Notes: generated from the sequence alone by a model not told the origin. A stretch of 64,000 nt of DNA from Eretmocerus hayati (GCA_029851415.1 CM056743.1:34984714-35048713), one strand, 5' to 3'. Positions 22,352-34,800 are shown, numbered from the stretch's first letter. Numbers and translations are program-made.

Positions 22352-22825
22352 TATACTTGAAAATTTAGCTGAATTAATTTGGTTCGAGTTCGCTGATCAA
22401 TCGGAAGATTGATCAAACAGAATCGCAACTTTATAGTGAAACGAATTATTAGAAATGCAATAACTTCGACAACTTGTATAAACTTCGAACACCGAGTTTA
22501 TTCCTTTTGTTACAACGATCTACAAAATACGTGCGGATCGCACGGGGACCAAATCTGGACTGCCGCGCGGCGCGGCGGCGCTTCTTGTTTTTCACCTCCG
22601 GCCCTGCTAAGGCTAAGTAGGGGTATTACGCATTTGGATTTAGAGAGCCCACAGAAGGCTCAGGATGAATTTATACAGTCAAAATTACAATCCTGACCGA
22701 ACTCTCTTGCGTGAGCAATATGAGAGTTTATTAGGTCAGTGTGGTTTCATGTAAAATACATTGTCGAGTCAAATAATATGCAGAACATGCATCAGTTGGT
22801 TTCATGAAAATAAGCCTTCGCTACA
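22352..22825 (-). repeat. Element B 3' LTR, main part
   Basis: Continues the LTR started at 11288-11307, giving 494 bp in total, and ends TTCGCTACA. Minus-strand signals: TATAAA at 22670-22675 and AATAAA at 22497-22502, in the order expected for U3 then R. It differs from the right LTR at about one position (gatcaat/gatgaat). A short plus-strand frame shared with the other LTR is a by-product. Confidence 0.93.
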
Positions 22826-24902
22826 GCTCCCCTCTCATGAAAAAAAGTTTTTTTCTTCAGAAAAAGACTTTTTGACAAAAATTTGAATTGGTTCCACAAT
22901 GAGAATTTTTTTTTTTTAAGATAAATTACCAAATTTTACATTCGATCAGAATAGTAGCGAAGTGTATTTTCATGAACCTAGAATTTGTTTTTTTTTTTTT
23001 TTTTTTGTTACATATTGGCACATTCGGTTTTCTTACAACATTTTTCCATTGCATCTTCCACTCATTCTAGACAGATTTTATCCATAACAAACTGACCATT
23101 TTGAGACTACTTCTTACAATCATCCTACTCTTCTCTTGTTCTTACTAAATTGACTGATTCGATGGCATGTCCCAAATTATTTCTCATCTTCTCTCAATCT
23201 TTACAAAACGTTCCTTGTATCACTCTCACTATCACTCAATTGTAGACAGTTTGATATTTCCATACTCTCACTCGAAACTATATAAGTTACTCATCAATTC
23301 ACTCGATACATGGTTTTTTTTTCATACTATATATTCAAAATTTACAATGGACTAGACCAATCATTCTTTTAACGCGATTCCAAGTACAATGATTTACAAT
23401 TTTTTCATAATCATTCGTGGCCCATATTTGGAATAAATAGGCACATTCCATCAGCACTCTCTAAGATATTTTTTTTTTTTTTTTTTTTTTTTACTATTTC
23501 AGCTCAAACGCTTTCATGCTTTCACAAAATTCTTCTTCAGCACTTTTATGTACATATATTCCAACTTAGCATTCAGTCATTTCAACTTAGCATTCAGTCA
23601 TCTCACTTCATTCTCATCACATACGTTTTACATCAATCTTTTTGGAATAGTGGTATTTTTTATCGAACTTTGAGTCTGAGTGGTGTTCTTTCACGAAAAA
23701 TTTTTCATTTTTGCGTCAATGACCAAATTTCAACATTGAATTTATTTTGACGTTGTCAATTTTTAAAAGCCACATAGGTTCGGGAAAGCCTTGCGGCTTA
23801 TACTTGGGAGGGGTTGTAGATTTAGCCGGCAACCTGCCCCACTGCTGCTCTCCCGAAGATCTGCAGCAGTTGAGCGAGTTTTCTAACTCGCTCACGCTTT
23901 GGAGGACTTTCCGTGTTGTTACACGTTTATCCCGTGATACCACACGGTTTCAACCCTGACACCCGCCCGAAACCACAGGGCAGTTATGTGTGTGTGTTTT
24001 TTTTGTGTACGTTCATGAGCATGTGTATTATCTTCTCTTTGATGCAATTTTTATCCTCGTTCAAACTTTTTCTGACTTTTTTTTTCTTCTCGACAAAAAT
24101 TTTGAAATTTGGGGCATCATCCCAATGAATTTTCCAGAATTTTGTAAGATTTAAACTTTAATGGATTTAAGCAGGTACAAGTTAACTAATTAAGCTCAAG
24201 AAGTAGGAGAGAAATTTTCATTAGAAAATTTTTATTCCTGCCACAAACTCGGCCTGAGGTGATCAGTGGATGAATGATTACGCGTAATCAGGATCCCTTG
24301 AAAACCCCTCGAGTATATTGTTGACAAGATTCGAAGGTGTTTTGATGTTTTAGGGTGTGTGTAAGGCGTTAAACAAAGTGAGCTCAACAAGTAAATGAAA
24401 GTTTCAAATTTAAGTATTAAAAGATTCCAAACAAAGATTTCTTGCAATTTTTCTTAAAAATGACTCTTATGTGTATCCTCAATATAAATATAAACATTCT
24501 ATTCAACTGAAGTTGTTGCTCTATACCAAAAACTTTTCTTGGAAATATGAAAATTTTTAGTCGAATCGTTTTAGAAGTATGCTGTTTACCACTTCTCAGA
24601 CTGAAACTTCTACCACTTGACACATTTTACCCTCTCTTGAACAACTCATACAGAGTTCAAACACTCATCTTAGACTGCACTTTTAATAACTAACCTCACG
24701 TTCGGCTTTAACATTCCAGCATTACGCTAATCATACTCTCAGTTTTCAGATTCATCCTTGTTAGAATCTATATCCGAAATAACTCATTTGCACACTTTGT
24801 AGTTGAGAGAAATATTTCTCATTTTCAAACTTTCTTAAAGAATCTAAAAGGAATTCAGATTGAGAAAATTTTTTTTTTTTTTTTTTTTTTTCGTTATTTG
24901 AA

Positions 24903-25130
24903 ACCGAGAAAATGACATGTATTTTTAGTACATCCCAAGTTCACAGTTGTAGGTTATAGGAGAGATTGTTTTTTACAAAAATTGAGAATTACTAGAAATT
25001 ATTTTCAGATTTTGACTTCCAGGAACCGAGAAAATGGAATGTATTGTTAGTGCATTCCAAGTTCACAGTTATAGGAGAGATTATTTTTGCAAAAATTTGA
25101 AAATTTTCAAAAACTACTTTCAGACATTAC
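24903..25130. repeat. Tandem duplication, unit ~120 bp
   Basis: The sequence starting CCGAGAAAATG at about 24,903 recurs at about 25,024 (CCGAGAAAATGGAATG), with shared blocks CAAGTTCACAGTT and TAGGAGAGATT. Two diverged copies inside element B's interior. Confidence 0.65.
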
Positions 25131-27036
25131 CAAAAGTTTGATTCTTGACACTCGATTTATGAATCCGAGTCTCAACCATCCATGACAACACCAAGTCATC
25201 CATCACAATCAAACAAGATCACTTGCCAATAGATATCCATTCATTGAATACATTTTACCTCAATCATTTCTTCGGTTCAGCTTTTGATGATTTTGTCTTC
25301 TCGTACAATATATAGTTCTCGTTACTTCATTTCTGATGTCAATAATTTCTCACATTTGTCGATTCAATTTCTTGGCTTTATCTTAGGATTCAAGTTTTTC
25401 TCATTTTCCATCCAATTCAGTTTGACTTCTCATTTCTATCTCAATAAGGACTGCTTGGCTATCATTCAGTTGTTCGGTTCAGTTTGATATGTCAATTTCC
25501 AGCTTCCATTTGATTTGTCCATTTTTTTCTTCCAGCAACAAAGCATTATATCATCAACTTGAGATCACTGATTTGTATCTGATTCCAATACCTGTAGACA
25601 CATCAAAATTTCTGCCAGTATTTGTTGGTAATTTTCTCAACACTACCGGGAGGTTAGGTCACTTTTATGAATTTGTGATTAGTAAAGGTCAAGAGTCACT
25701 CAAAACATTCAGAGAATCATTCAGATCACTTATACCACATTGATTCAATGGCTAAACTCATATCAAGATTTGTCGTCATTTGAAAGTTTAGGAGTTTTTA
25801 GATTCTAAGATGGAATTTGAAGTTCAGAAAGGTTCATCAATCAAGATAAGTTCAAGGTATCATAAATAATGGACACAAGATAGAATTTCAGGACATTACA
25901 CACATTTCAGACTTTTCACTCTTTAAAACTTTTGGCTTTTCAACTCATTTGTATTTGAGAGTTGACTATTTTCATATTACTCACAAGAATAACAAGTTGA
26001 ACAAGTAACGTTACCAATCAGATGCAGAACCAGACTATCAACTTTATCTGGACCAAGTTACTCAGTATACACAAAACATTTTCCGTACTCATCTAGCTCT
26101 ATTCAGAAAATTTCAGTTTCTAAGTGACGGATCCCAAGTTTGAGACAGGAAGTTCACCAAATAATTTGATTTTCAATTAAATTTCGAATCAAATTCTTTA
26201 GTATCATTGAGACCAATATCGTAGGAAAGTTTTCAACATAATTTGAACCATGATTAAAATATACAGGACCATTTAATAGTCTTAGTCGAGTGACTTTTGG
26301 ATAATTTTTGATTTGTGATCAAATATTGAAAAAAATTTCTTTAAGTCATTCACCTTCATGCCGTTACCACAACTACAACAACAACAGAAAACTACTCATG
26401 TTTGGAATAACTTTCATTCAACCAATCTTGGAAAAGGAATGGCTTTGAGCTTGTACGATGACTTACAGTTAGCTCGTTGATCAACTTCACAGAAGAAACA
26501 GACATAATGAACTTTATAAGATGAAAGTTTTGGAATGAGATGTAATGATTTTTCAATTCAAATCAATACCACAGACTAAACCATGAATCTCAATCAACTT
26601 CAATTATCATACATATACTCATCTACAATTTTTTTTGAAGAACGACGGCAGGCTTCGGGAAAACTGTCCAAAACAACATCAAATTAAACCATGTCGTTGC
26701 AGAGCGAAAACGACGTTTTTCTTTGTGTTTGCTTGTATTTCTGCAAGCAGCAATAACTGCAGCTGCGACGCACATGGGCACCAGAGATGCATGATCCTCC
26801 CCTCCCCCGTTTAGCAACAGGCTGATGCATGTCCGTGCATCTCTCTCGCTCTCACGGCGGCCATGCCGGAACGAGCAAAACAAGGGCTCAGCTCGAGATT
26901 TTCTATAGCCACGCGCAGCATCACTTTTTTTTATGTCAAATAATTCACTTCTTCGACGTCGATCATAATTTTCTTTCTCTTTTTGTAGGCTTCTTGGATT
27001 TTTCTTCTTTTTATTTGCGATTCCTGCGAACAAATA

Positions 27037-27049
27037 ACCGCTGTCACCA
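27037..27049 (-). promoter_or_regulatory. Primer binding site of element B (tRNA-Leu-like)
   Basis: On the minus strand, 1 nt after the LTR end, the sequence is TGGTGACAGCGGT. The first 12-13 nt are the same as element C's primer site and are complementary to a tRNA-Leu-type 3' end (CCGCTGTCA plus CCA). The match stops there. Confidence 0.6.
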
Positions 27050-27050
27050 C

Positions 27051-27521
27051 TGTAGCGGCTGGCTTGCCGCTATACTTGAAAATTTAGCTGAATTAATTTG
27101 GTTCGAGTTCGCTGATGAATCGGAAGATTGATCAAACAGAATCGCAACTTTATAGTGAAACGAATTATTAGAAATGCAATAACTTCGACAACTTGTATAA
27201 ACTTCGAACACCGAGTTTATTCCTTTTGTTACAACGATCTACAAAATACGTGCGGATCGCACGGGGACCAAATCTGGACTGCCGCGCGGCGCGGCGGCGC
27301 TTCTTGTTTTTCACCTCCGGCCCTGCTAAGGCTAAGTAGGGGTATTACGCATTTGGATTTAGAGAGCCCACAGAAGGCTCAGGATGAATTTATACAGTCA
27401 AAATTACAATCCTGACCGAACTCTCTTGCGTGAGCAATATGAGAGTTTATTAGGTCAGTGTGGTTTCATGTAAAATACATTGTCGAGTCAAATAATATGC
27501 AGAACATGCATCAGTTGGTTT
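27051..27521 (-). repeat. Element B 5' LTR, main part
   Basis: Begins TGTAGCGGC and is interrupted after GTTT (27518-27521) by element C; the last 23 bp are at 39408-39430. Minus-strand TATAAA is at 27389-27394 and AATAAA at 27216-27221. Confidence 0.93.
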
Positions 27522-27768
27522 TGTGATATAGGAAAAGGGGGTCAGTAAAATTTCGACCCGACGCATCTTGAGGTACGCGATGCGTCTACAATAACGACAA
27601 ACTCTCGGCTTGATCATTGACAGTTTCACATAATGTAGAGTAAGGGCCAGAGGGCCAAATATGATGAACGATTGTCTGAGAAGATTTGGGCCCTCGGGGC
27701 ACTGATTACAGATAAGATCAACACGCACAAGGGATACGCAATTCCGCCAGCACGCCACATCAAATCTA

Positions 27769-28286
27769 GGTGACCTGGATTACAACACGACGCACCCGCA
27801 CGAGTACCACTCACATGCGTTGCGCCGCAACGCAGCTGTGCAAACAAGAGGACTCCAATAAATAACGTTGAGTGACAGGTGACCTGGATTGCGACATAGC
27901 ACGAGTACCACTCACATGCGTTGCGCCGCAACGCAGCTGTGCAAACAAGAGGCAGTCCCATAAATAACGCTGAGTGACAGGTGACCTGGATTGCGACATA
28001 ACACGAGTACCACTCACATGCGTTGCGCCGCAACGCAGCTGTGCAAACAAGAGGCACTCCCATAAATAACGCTGAGTGACAGGTGACCTGGATTGCGACA
28101 TAACACGAGTACCACTCACATGCGTTGCGCCGCAACGCAGCTGTGCAAACAAGAGGCACTCCCATAAATAACGCTGAGTGACAGGTGACCTGGATTGTGA
28201 CATAACACGAGTACCACTCACATGCGTTGCGCCGCAACGCAGCTGTGCAAATAAGGAGCATTCCCATAAATAACGATGAGTGACAA
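27769..28286. repeat. Five 102-bp tandem repeats in the U3 of element C (5' LTR)
   Basis: Units starting GGTGACCTGGATT begin at 27769, 27878, 27980, 28082 and 28184. The first period is 109 bp, the others 102 bp. Each unit contains the perfect inverted repeat TGCGTTGCGCCGCAACGCA (9-bp arms, 1-nt centre). Because 102 is divisible by three, long repetitive open frames appear on the minus strand; they are a by-product of the repeat, not genes. The position directly upstream of the promoter suggests an enhancer, insulator or other protein-binding array (inference). Confidence 0.92.
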
Positions 28287-28364
28287 GTGACCTACATAAC
28301 ATACCGCAATACGCACGTACCCGGGAGCGCATTCTGCGCCGACGCATTGCTAAGCCAGAAAGGG

Positions 28365-28400
28365 TATATAAGATGCACGCACTGCTGTAGCAGTTCAGTT
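28365..28400 (+). promoter_or_regulatory. Core promoter of element C 5' LTR (TATA + Inr)
   Basis: TATATAAG begins at 28365 and an arthropod-type initiator TCAGTT lies at 28395-28400, placing the likely start A at 28397, about 31-32 nt from the TATA box. This sits just after the tandem repeats and defines the U3/R boundary. Confidence 0.75.
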
Positions 28401-28469
28401 AGTTGTCTGTCGCTTGTACACGATTGAGACAGCATGTAATCTGTTCTTGTATACTATTGCACAGTTCAG

Positions 28470-28475
28470 AATAAA
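28470..28475 (+). terminator. Poly(A) signal in R of element C
   Basis: AATAAA lies about 73 nt after the predicted transcription start, so R would be roughly 90-110 nt. The matching copy in the 3' LTR (39034-39039) would terminate the genomic RNA. Confidence 0.65.
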
Positions 28476-28578
28476 TAGTTCAATCATTTATAGTTCATCT
28501 CTTGTTACTTCTTGGTGTCTATACCTTAATCAGATTACGAACCCGGCCCAAGATTATTGATTATTTCACACAGTTATC

Positions 28579-28830
28579 ATGGCAAAGGGGGAGAAACGAC
28601 CGACACCACCGGGTCGTCATTGCGACTGTCTGAATTGCTATGGTTTGAGTCAAGCTAAGCGGCTCGCCCTCCTGGGCGCCCTGCGTTACGTCCCACCCGT
28701 AGGAGAGAATCAACGGCCACCAGTAGAGCAGTCTCAATCGCCAACCGCAGAACAAACGCAGCCGCTTCAGACCGAGCCTAAAGTTGCTCGCGCACCTTTC
28801 GCCTCCAACAAGGAAAATCCCCACCAATAA
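28579..28830 (+). CDS. LTR-borne small ORF of element C, 83 aa (5' LTR copy)
   Basis: Not recognised. It is the first AUG frame of useful length on the predicted transcript. Upstream there is only a start-stop AUG-UAA at 28434-28439. The start context is ATCATGG. The N-terminal half is basic with a Cys cluster C15-x-C17-x2-C20 next to H14, then a hydrophobic stretch (LALLGALRYV). The C-terminal half is rich in Pro, Gln and Glu. It stops 9 bp before the LTR end, so it does not run into the interior as a gag would. It could be a real small protein, a gag N-terminal relic, or a chance frame kept only because the LTRs are new. Confidence 0.4.
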   Translation: MAKGEKRPTPPGRHCDCLNCYGLSQAKRLALLGALRYVPPVGENQRPPVEQSQSPTAEQTQPLQTEPKVARAPFASNKENPHQ

Positions 28831-28844
28831 TTCATAACATAATT

Positions 28845-28862
28845 TGGTGACAGCGGTGGGAT
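28845..28862 (+). promoter_or_regulatory. Primer binding site of element C (tRNA-Leu-like)
   Basis: Five nt after the 5' LTR lies TGGTGACAGCGGTGGGAT. Its complement, ATCCCACCGCTGTCACCA, has the form of a tRNA-Leu 3' end (TTCGAATCCCACCGCTG.CA family) plus CCA over 18 nt. Leu primers are known for mdg3/micropia-type Ty3/gypsy elements; assigning C to that group is inference. Confidence 0.75.
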
Positions 28863-31800
28863 CGTCTGAAGAAGCAAATATTCATAGTGTGTGGCTCATA
28901 ATGTGACAGTTGAGAGCAGTTGAAGTGTTTCGCCCATGGCATAGCGTAGAAGAATTGACCGAGATCGGAGTGGACTAATTCATCTTGAACTGAGCTAAGT
29001 ATTCATTACGAGATAATGGGTTTCTCTTGTGATTATGATGTGACACGCATGAGGAAGATTTGTTAAGGGTGGAGGCATCCGAATGAAAGTTTTGCGTAGG
29101 TTTCCTCATCGTAATTCGTTCAGGATTGGTTGAAAGTTGAGATTGATGCCGGTGACAAACTGTTCGCGATTTTTTTGAGATCCATAGAGAATTCGGCTGT
29201 TCATTGGCTTGCAGCGGTTGTAAACTCCCTGCAATTGTGGAAAATGAATTTTCTGAATTGATAGTGGAAATTGGATATTGATAATCCCGATGAGCGTTGT
29301 CGAGATATTACGGCCCTCTTACAATCCTCTGTGAGTTATTCGTAAAACATGGATGTTGGCGATTCAACTATGAGATCATGAAAAATCAGGTTTTTTGAGA
29401 ATTTTCGCTAACTTCTCTGATCGACGTGACATGGTTTGCGAACCATGAGAGTTCTGCTGATATTCCTGTTCAGAGGTCGTGATATTGAAATAACGGGGAT
29501 TTGTTCAAGTTATCATCAGTTGCTTATGAGACTCTGAGAATTTCGGAACATTTCTCCCATCTTATGTTCTAGAACCGAGACACGTTTAAAGGTTATCTAG
29601 TATTTATCTGGTAAATGTACTTCGAGAATTGTGAGATTAATTTGAGACGATTATTCATTCAAACATTGAATTGGGAGAAGGGTTTTTGCTAACATTCTCA
29701 TAGGTCAGGCTCGAGTTGTGGGTAGGTGAGAACGCGAGAAGGTAGCTGCTTAATTGTTCAGTGAGGTCAACTTATCTCGAGATTTCTCGCATCGCTCATA
29801 ACCTGATACAAGATAAATGGTGCATCGATAGATTGCTGCAGAGGGGTTCATTGGTTGCATGGGACAGAAAAGTACTCGGAGGTAGGTTAATCGTTAATTG
29901 GAACCTTGTGACTGCGAATAGTTATGAATATTGTCATTGGTGATTTGTTTATAACCTTCCTCCCAATCGACAGTCCGACCCAATTGGAGCATACGCTTGA
30001 GGTTATTAATGCATATTGTGTACTTCTAAGGGCCGTGTACCAACTGTGTAAATTGAATAGTGACAGCGACGAGGTAAATTGAGCCAGGGCCTTGAATTTC
30101 TTTTGCAATATATGTAACTACAATGCTCCATATTTAATCATTCGCCATACATGACGATAATAAGTGAATTGTGATTCGGGAACCAGATATGTTCTTGTCC
30201 CGTGTCAATCTCAGCATCGCTTTGTTGAGTGCATGACCGTGCGATATCAACTCAATTGGTTCATTGAAGTTCAACGCCTCAGAGTCGCAGATAGTTTAAC
30301 CTGAACCACTTTAAAGTAGATGGGATTTTATTGGATGTTGACGTAAGCATTTAGGGGTTCTTAGTTTGGAAAATACGATTATTTGGGCTTAGGAATTTAT
30401 AATTCTCTTTATCTTTAGGACAAGAAGTTCCAATCAAGTGGTTCGATAGTATATGCATTTTCGTGACATATTATTGGCATGAAACCAATTCTATAGAAAT
30501 GGGGGAATTTGAACAAAGGTTTTTCAATAGCTTTTGACAACTCTTTGTTCATAATGAATAGAGACTTGGAATTGTCCCTGGCGGTTCATAAATTGGTTAC
30601 AAACTAATGCGATTTTTCTTTGAAATTTCCTGTCACAGCTGTTTGGATGACTTCTTGAGATTTCGGAGGTATTTCTTGATTCGATAACAAGTGATCAAGG
30701 AGGCTAGTTCTGAAACCCAGTGAGCGCTTGTTGAGATATTGCGACTCCTTACGAGTTCATTAGACTTGAGCGGAACCATGGCATGAGTTGGCTATCAGAT
30801 CTTGAGATTTTAGGCACCGTTATTCGAAATCAACGTCAAATATTGGCTCGATGCAAAATATCGCTGCTATTTCCATAGAAGGGCTCGTGATGCAAGATTT
30901 GCTTACACCCTTTCAAATGTAATAATCACATTGTTATGAATTTTCGAGATTTTCCGTACGTATGGCCATATTTCCTGGAAAATGAAATATGGGTTCTCAT
31001 TTTTTCGTGAAAGTACTTCGCAACCGTGGAATTGATTTGAAATGATTCAACATATGCACTCCGAAATTGGGAAGAGGAAAGATTCAGCTCAAATTCTTGA
31101 AGTCACACTCGAATTGTGAGATTGTTGGAACTCCGACGAGAATGGCTCGTGTAGTTATTTCGTTACGTCATTTGATCGCGAAAGTGACCCATCATTCATG
31201 CGACCTGTAGTATCAAATAGTCGGAGTGTGAGCTATAACCGAATCTTCAAACTGTTGATATTCAACCAAATTGTGAAACAAAGATACGTTAGATCAAGCG
31301 ACTCAAAGTTCGAACGTTACTACTAAGGGTGATGGATATTGCTAAATTGGATAATTTCTATATAACTCTAGTCTCAGTTGGAGAATTAACTAAATCGGCG
31401 AACACGTGTGAAATAGTAAAACGAACTCTATATTCTTCTCAAATGCTATCTGCCAAGGATCTGTAAATTTGAGGACGATAGCGGCAAATGAACAGCTACG
31501 ATTGGGAGGTGAGAAACCCTTTAGTCTTGCATCGTTTCCTGCATTGCTCCGTTGGGTGCGTGTCTGCGGGGTCTCATTTGAACTAAATCGTCCAATTTCG
31601 TGACAACCAAAAGCAGCTCAGCCTCTATTCCATTGTATTAAATAACCTTTGTTGGCTGTTGGCGGATAAATTGTGATATTGTAATTTGCCAAATATAACG
31701 TGTAAACTGAGGTTATTCACTCCATTTTCCTACTTAGTGACGAGATATTTTGTCCAGGATCGGATTCTTTTTTTGCATTCAGAGAACTAGAAACCATAGA

Positions 31801-34800
31801 ACTTATAGATTTCAAGCTCATGAATTGGCTGCCATTGAGAGGATGCAAGTTGACGAGAAAGAAGTTTCTGCAAGTTACTTATTCGAATGTAGAATGCATC
31901 TTATGGATTTATGATCCTCTGTCACATTAGTGGCATATTTTTCTGATAACGTCGCAACCTTTGATGAAACGTGCATGAAAGAAGTTGAGATTAAATGTTT
32001 CTGATGAGTACAAGGGAAAGGCGTATCAACGGCCATTGAGATGAGAATCTCTTCATTGAAGCTCCCAATGCACAGATTGTACATATAATTCCTCGTGGGC
32101 GCAACGGCAATCAAGCCAGGCATGCAGAGATATAGTTGATTATGTCGGAAATTTTATATGGATAGAAAAAAACTCATATCATCGTTAAATTGATGACCTG
32201 CATTACAGAGAAGAATTAAAACAATCATGATTTGTGAATAGAGATTTTGGGGTTTGTTGATACTTTATACTAGGGGCCGCGGCGAATGAGTTGCCATCGA
32301 ACTACTCTGGAAAACCCCCGCTTGCCAGTCATCACACGTTTTCTCGCGATCAACCTTGCGAATGATCTCTTCTAGGTGGTTCAAAGTTTCACATCGCAAC
32401 CGAGGAGCCTTAGGATATGTTGATCTATTATTTGATAATGGCGTGGTTCAACTGGTTGTCGAGTGGAATGATTCACAGTGCAATCGATTAATCAAATAGC
32501 CACGTAGGAGTTGACTTGTAATTTTTGTTCACAGATCATTCCTAAATTGTCTGTTGCTGTGAATCTGCGATACTATTGCTTGTTTGCTCCGGATCTCACG
32601 TGGCTACAAAAGATTCCAGGGATATTCAGGTTGCCTCGGAAATAACGACTTTCGAATTTTCATGTTATCAGCAATTATTTGAATTTGAGTGACAAACAGA
32701 GTTGTTAATCTTTTGTTTCATAAAATTTACTAGTACATTTGAAACACGCGTACGGTTTTGTTTACTCGTGAGTATGATATTGCCGAGATTTTACGTCACT
32801 ATGTGGGAGCTCAGAAATTTCGGGTTGATTTAGAAATGAGCTATTGGGAGTTATCTCAAAGAGAAATGAGTCGATTTTGAATGGCAACAGTGATAGTGAT
32901 TCTCTCACTCATTTCATGAAGTTCATGAATATATTTAGAAACACGGACTACCCTCTTCACTCGCAAACATCGTATTGCGAAGACTTCACGTCACTGCGAA
33001 AGAGTTTTGGGACGATTTAAATTGGTTCAGGAAGTTAGTTGCTAGTGTTTCGTAATGAGCAACAATGTGAATTGGACGGAAAATAGTATATTGTTACATT
33101 TTCGTTTCATGAAATTGAAAGGTGAAATTAAAGAATGCGGGTGATATTATTTTCTCGTAACATTGCATCGAGCAGCTATAATGATTTTCTCTACACCCAA
33201 GAGGCTTTCGATTCACTAGACAATATCTACATAGCTTGATTAGAATCACCATTGATTTCAGCAGTTTGTGTTGCCAATGTGTTCTTAATGAATAGTTCCA
33301 ATCTTTCTGATGACGATGAAGTTACAAGGGTACAATTCTATCGTTAAAAGTATAGCCGTAGCAAGAAGAGGTAATTGTGGTTCTTCACTCACTATACACC
33401 ACTGCACACTGAGCACCCGTGGCACTATATTGGCGGTATGTGTTTACACCAAAGATGCGTGAATTTTTCGATTCCCGATTATCCTTGCCGTTTGGCCAGG
33501 CACGCTCATTTGCAATAATTAGATAAGGGAGTTTATATACACGTGGTCGTGAATGAATTAACCGGATCCACTTAGAATTTTACAGTCGATTTGTGGTAGC
33601 CAGATGAATTATTATGAATACATCATAACGGAAAGTTAAGTCCTTGAATTTTGCTGATAAATCTACTCCAAATTATCAATGAATGAGTATACAAGTGCAA
33701 GAGCGAGTCAAGTTACTGTTATTGGTGACACCATGCAAATGAAAAACAAAAAAAGCAATTCCATCACAATTTCAAATAATGAATGTCTCTCAAAATATGG
33801 ATTGCAAATGTAGAACTATCAGTCATTCCCTTCTAATGGGGGTTCACTGTGCAACCAAGAAAAATCATCTCCATATCTACCTACTCTACATATAGATTTG
33901 CGATACCTGACAACTAATTAAACTGTGCGAGCTATTCACAGGTAATTCGCTTTCATATGGAGCCAAATGGACTAACTGAGTATCCATCATATTCGACGAG
34001 CATGTTACGGCGATCATCGGGAGCGAAGGACATGAGCCTCATGTGGCGCCACACGTGTAACTCAAGCTTGAATGAATTTGGAAGAAGATTTTCACGATCG
34101 AATAATCACCAAAAAGATTGACACGAACGGAATATATCACGGCTGACCGAACGAGTACGTGATCGGTTCCAGCAAACGAGTCTCCGAATCATCCTGGTCG
34201 CGGACGGCGAGCAGTATCTTCAACAAGTTGAGTTGAATGCGTAATTATATGAATTGGATTTGAGTTACGACTCTCGTGATGGCGATTGAAACTGAGTTCA
34301 GCCATAGATCGTGAGTGACTTATCCTCCTTTTTCGATTAGTCTGGTATGATGATTGGAAATATATCAGCTTGAGATTGATATTCAACAATTGATATTCAA
34401 CAATGTCCGTTCTTGAATGAGACTATAGCACTTCATGATTTTCATCTCAATTGATTAAGAGAACTTCAAACAAAGTTTTAGAGATTTCGTCAGGAATTCG
34501 GAAAAAATACGTATCTACACAGAGGTTCTAATGTGTTGTGAAATCTTTTAAATTCTGGTAAGTCCGATCACATGCTCGTGGAGAGAAATCACAAATGGAA
34601 TAAAAATCGCAGGATAACAGATTTTCTCTGAGTCACTCGCGATCTCTGTGCAAAAATATAGACACGGGGGAAGTTGTAGAGTCGATTTTTCTCGGAGTTT
34701 CGAGAGAATATTATTCGTGTGAAAAAAAAGAGACGAAATATCAATCAGTGTATCGAGGGTGCGATGCTCGCTTGCAGAGTTGCGCATGATATTCGAGGCT

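Larger units (their letters stand above)
22826..27050 (-). other. Element B interior (4.2 kb), non-coding
   Basis: There is no gag or pol. It starts (element 3' side) with the polypurine tract GAGGGGAGC next to the LTR at 22826-22834, and ends with the primer site. On the plus strand it carries long T-runs near 22,905-22,920, 22,987-23,007, 23,469-23,492 and 24,869-24,891 (A-runs in element sense). A GC-richer island at 23,770-23,970 has open frames on both strands (about 70-75 codons) that I do not recognise. A 136-codon minus frame at 26623-27033 begins at TTG directly after the primer site, is very basic, and is more likely leader than gag. Confidence 0.65.
27522..28839 (+). repeat. Element C 5' LTR (1,318 bp)
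   Basis: Organised as U3 (with five 102-bp tandem repeats), TATA/Inr promoter, R with a poly(A) signal, and U5 carrying a small ORF. By eye it is the same as the 3' LTR except for a cluster of changes within the first ~25 bp. Confidence 0.95.

Noticed and set aside
26623..27033. 136-codon basic minus-strand frame next to the element B primer site, as a possible gag
   Set aside because: Starts at TTG, has no capsid or zinc-knuckle features, and the rest of the interior is non-coding; more likely leader sequence.
27626..28347. Long minus-strand frames (213 and 178 codons) with 34-residue repeats in the element C LTR, repeated at 38,190-38,911
   Set aside because: They follow from a 102-bp tandem repeat whose length is a multiple of three and that lacks stops in two frames; they lie antisense in the U3.
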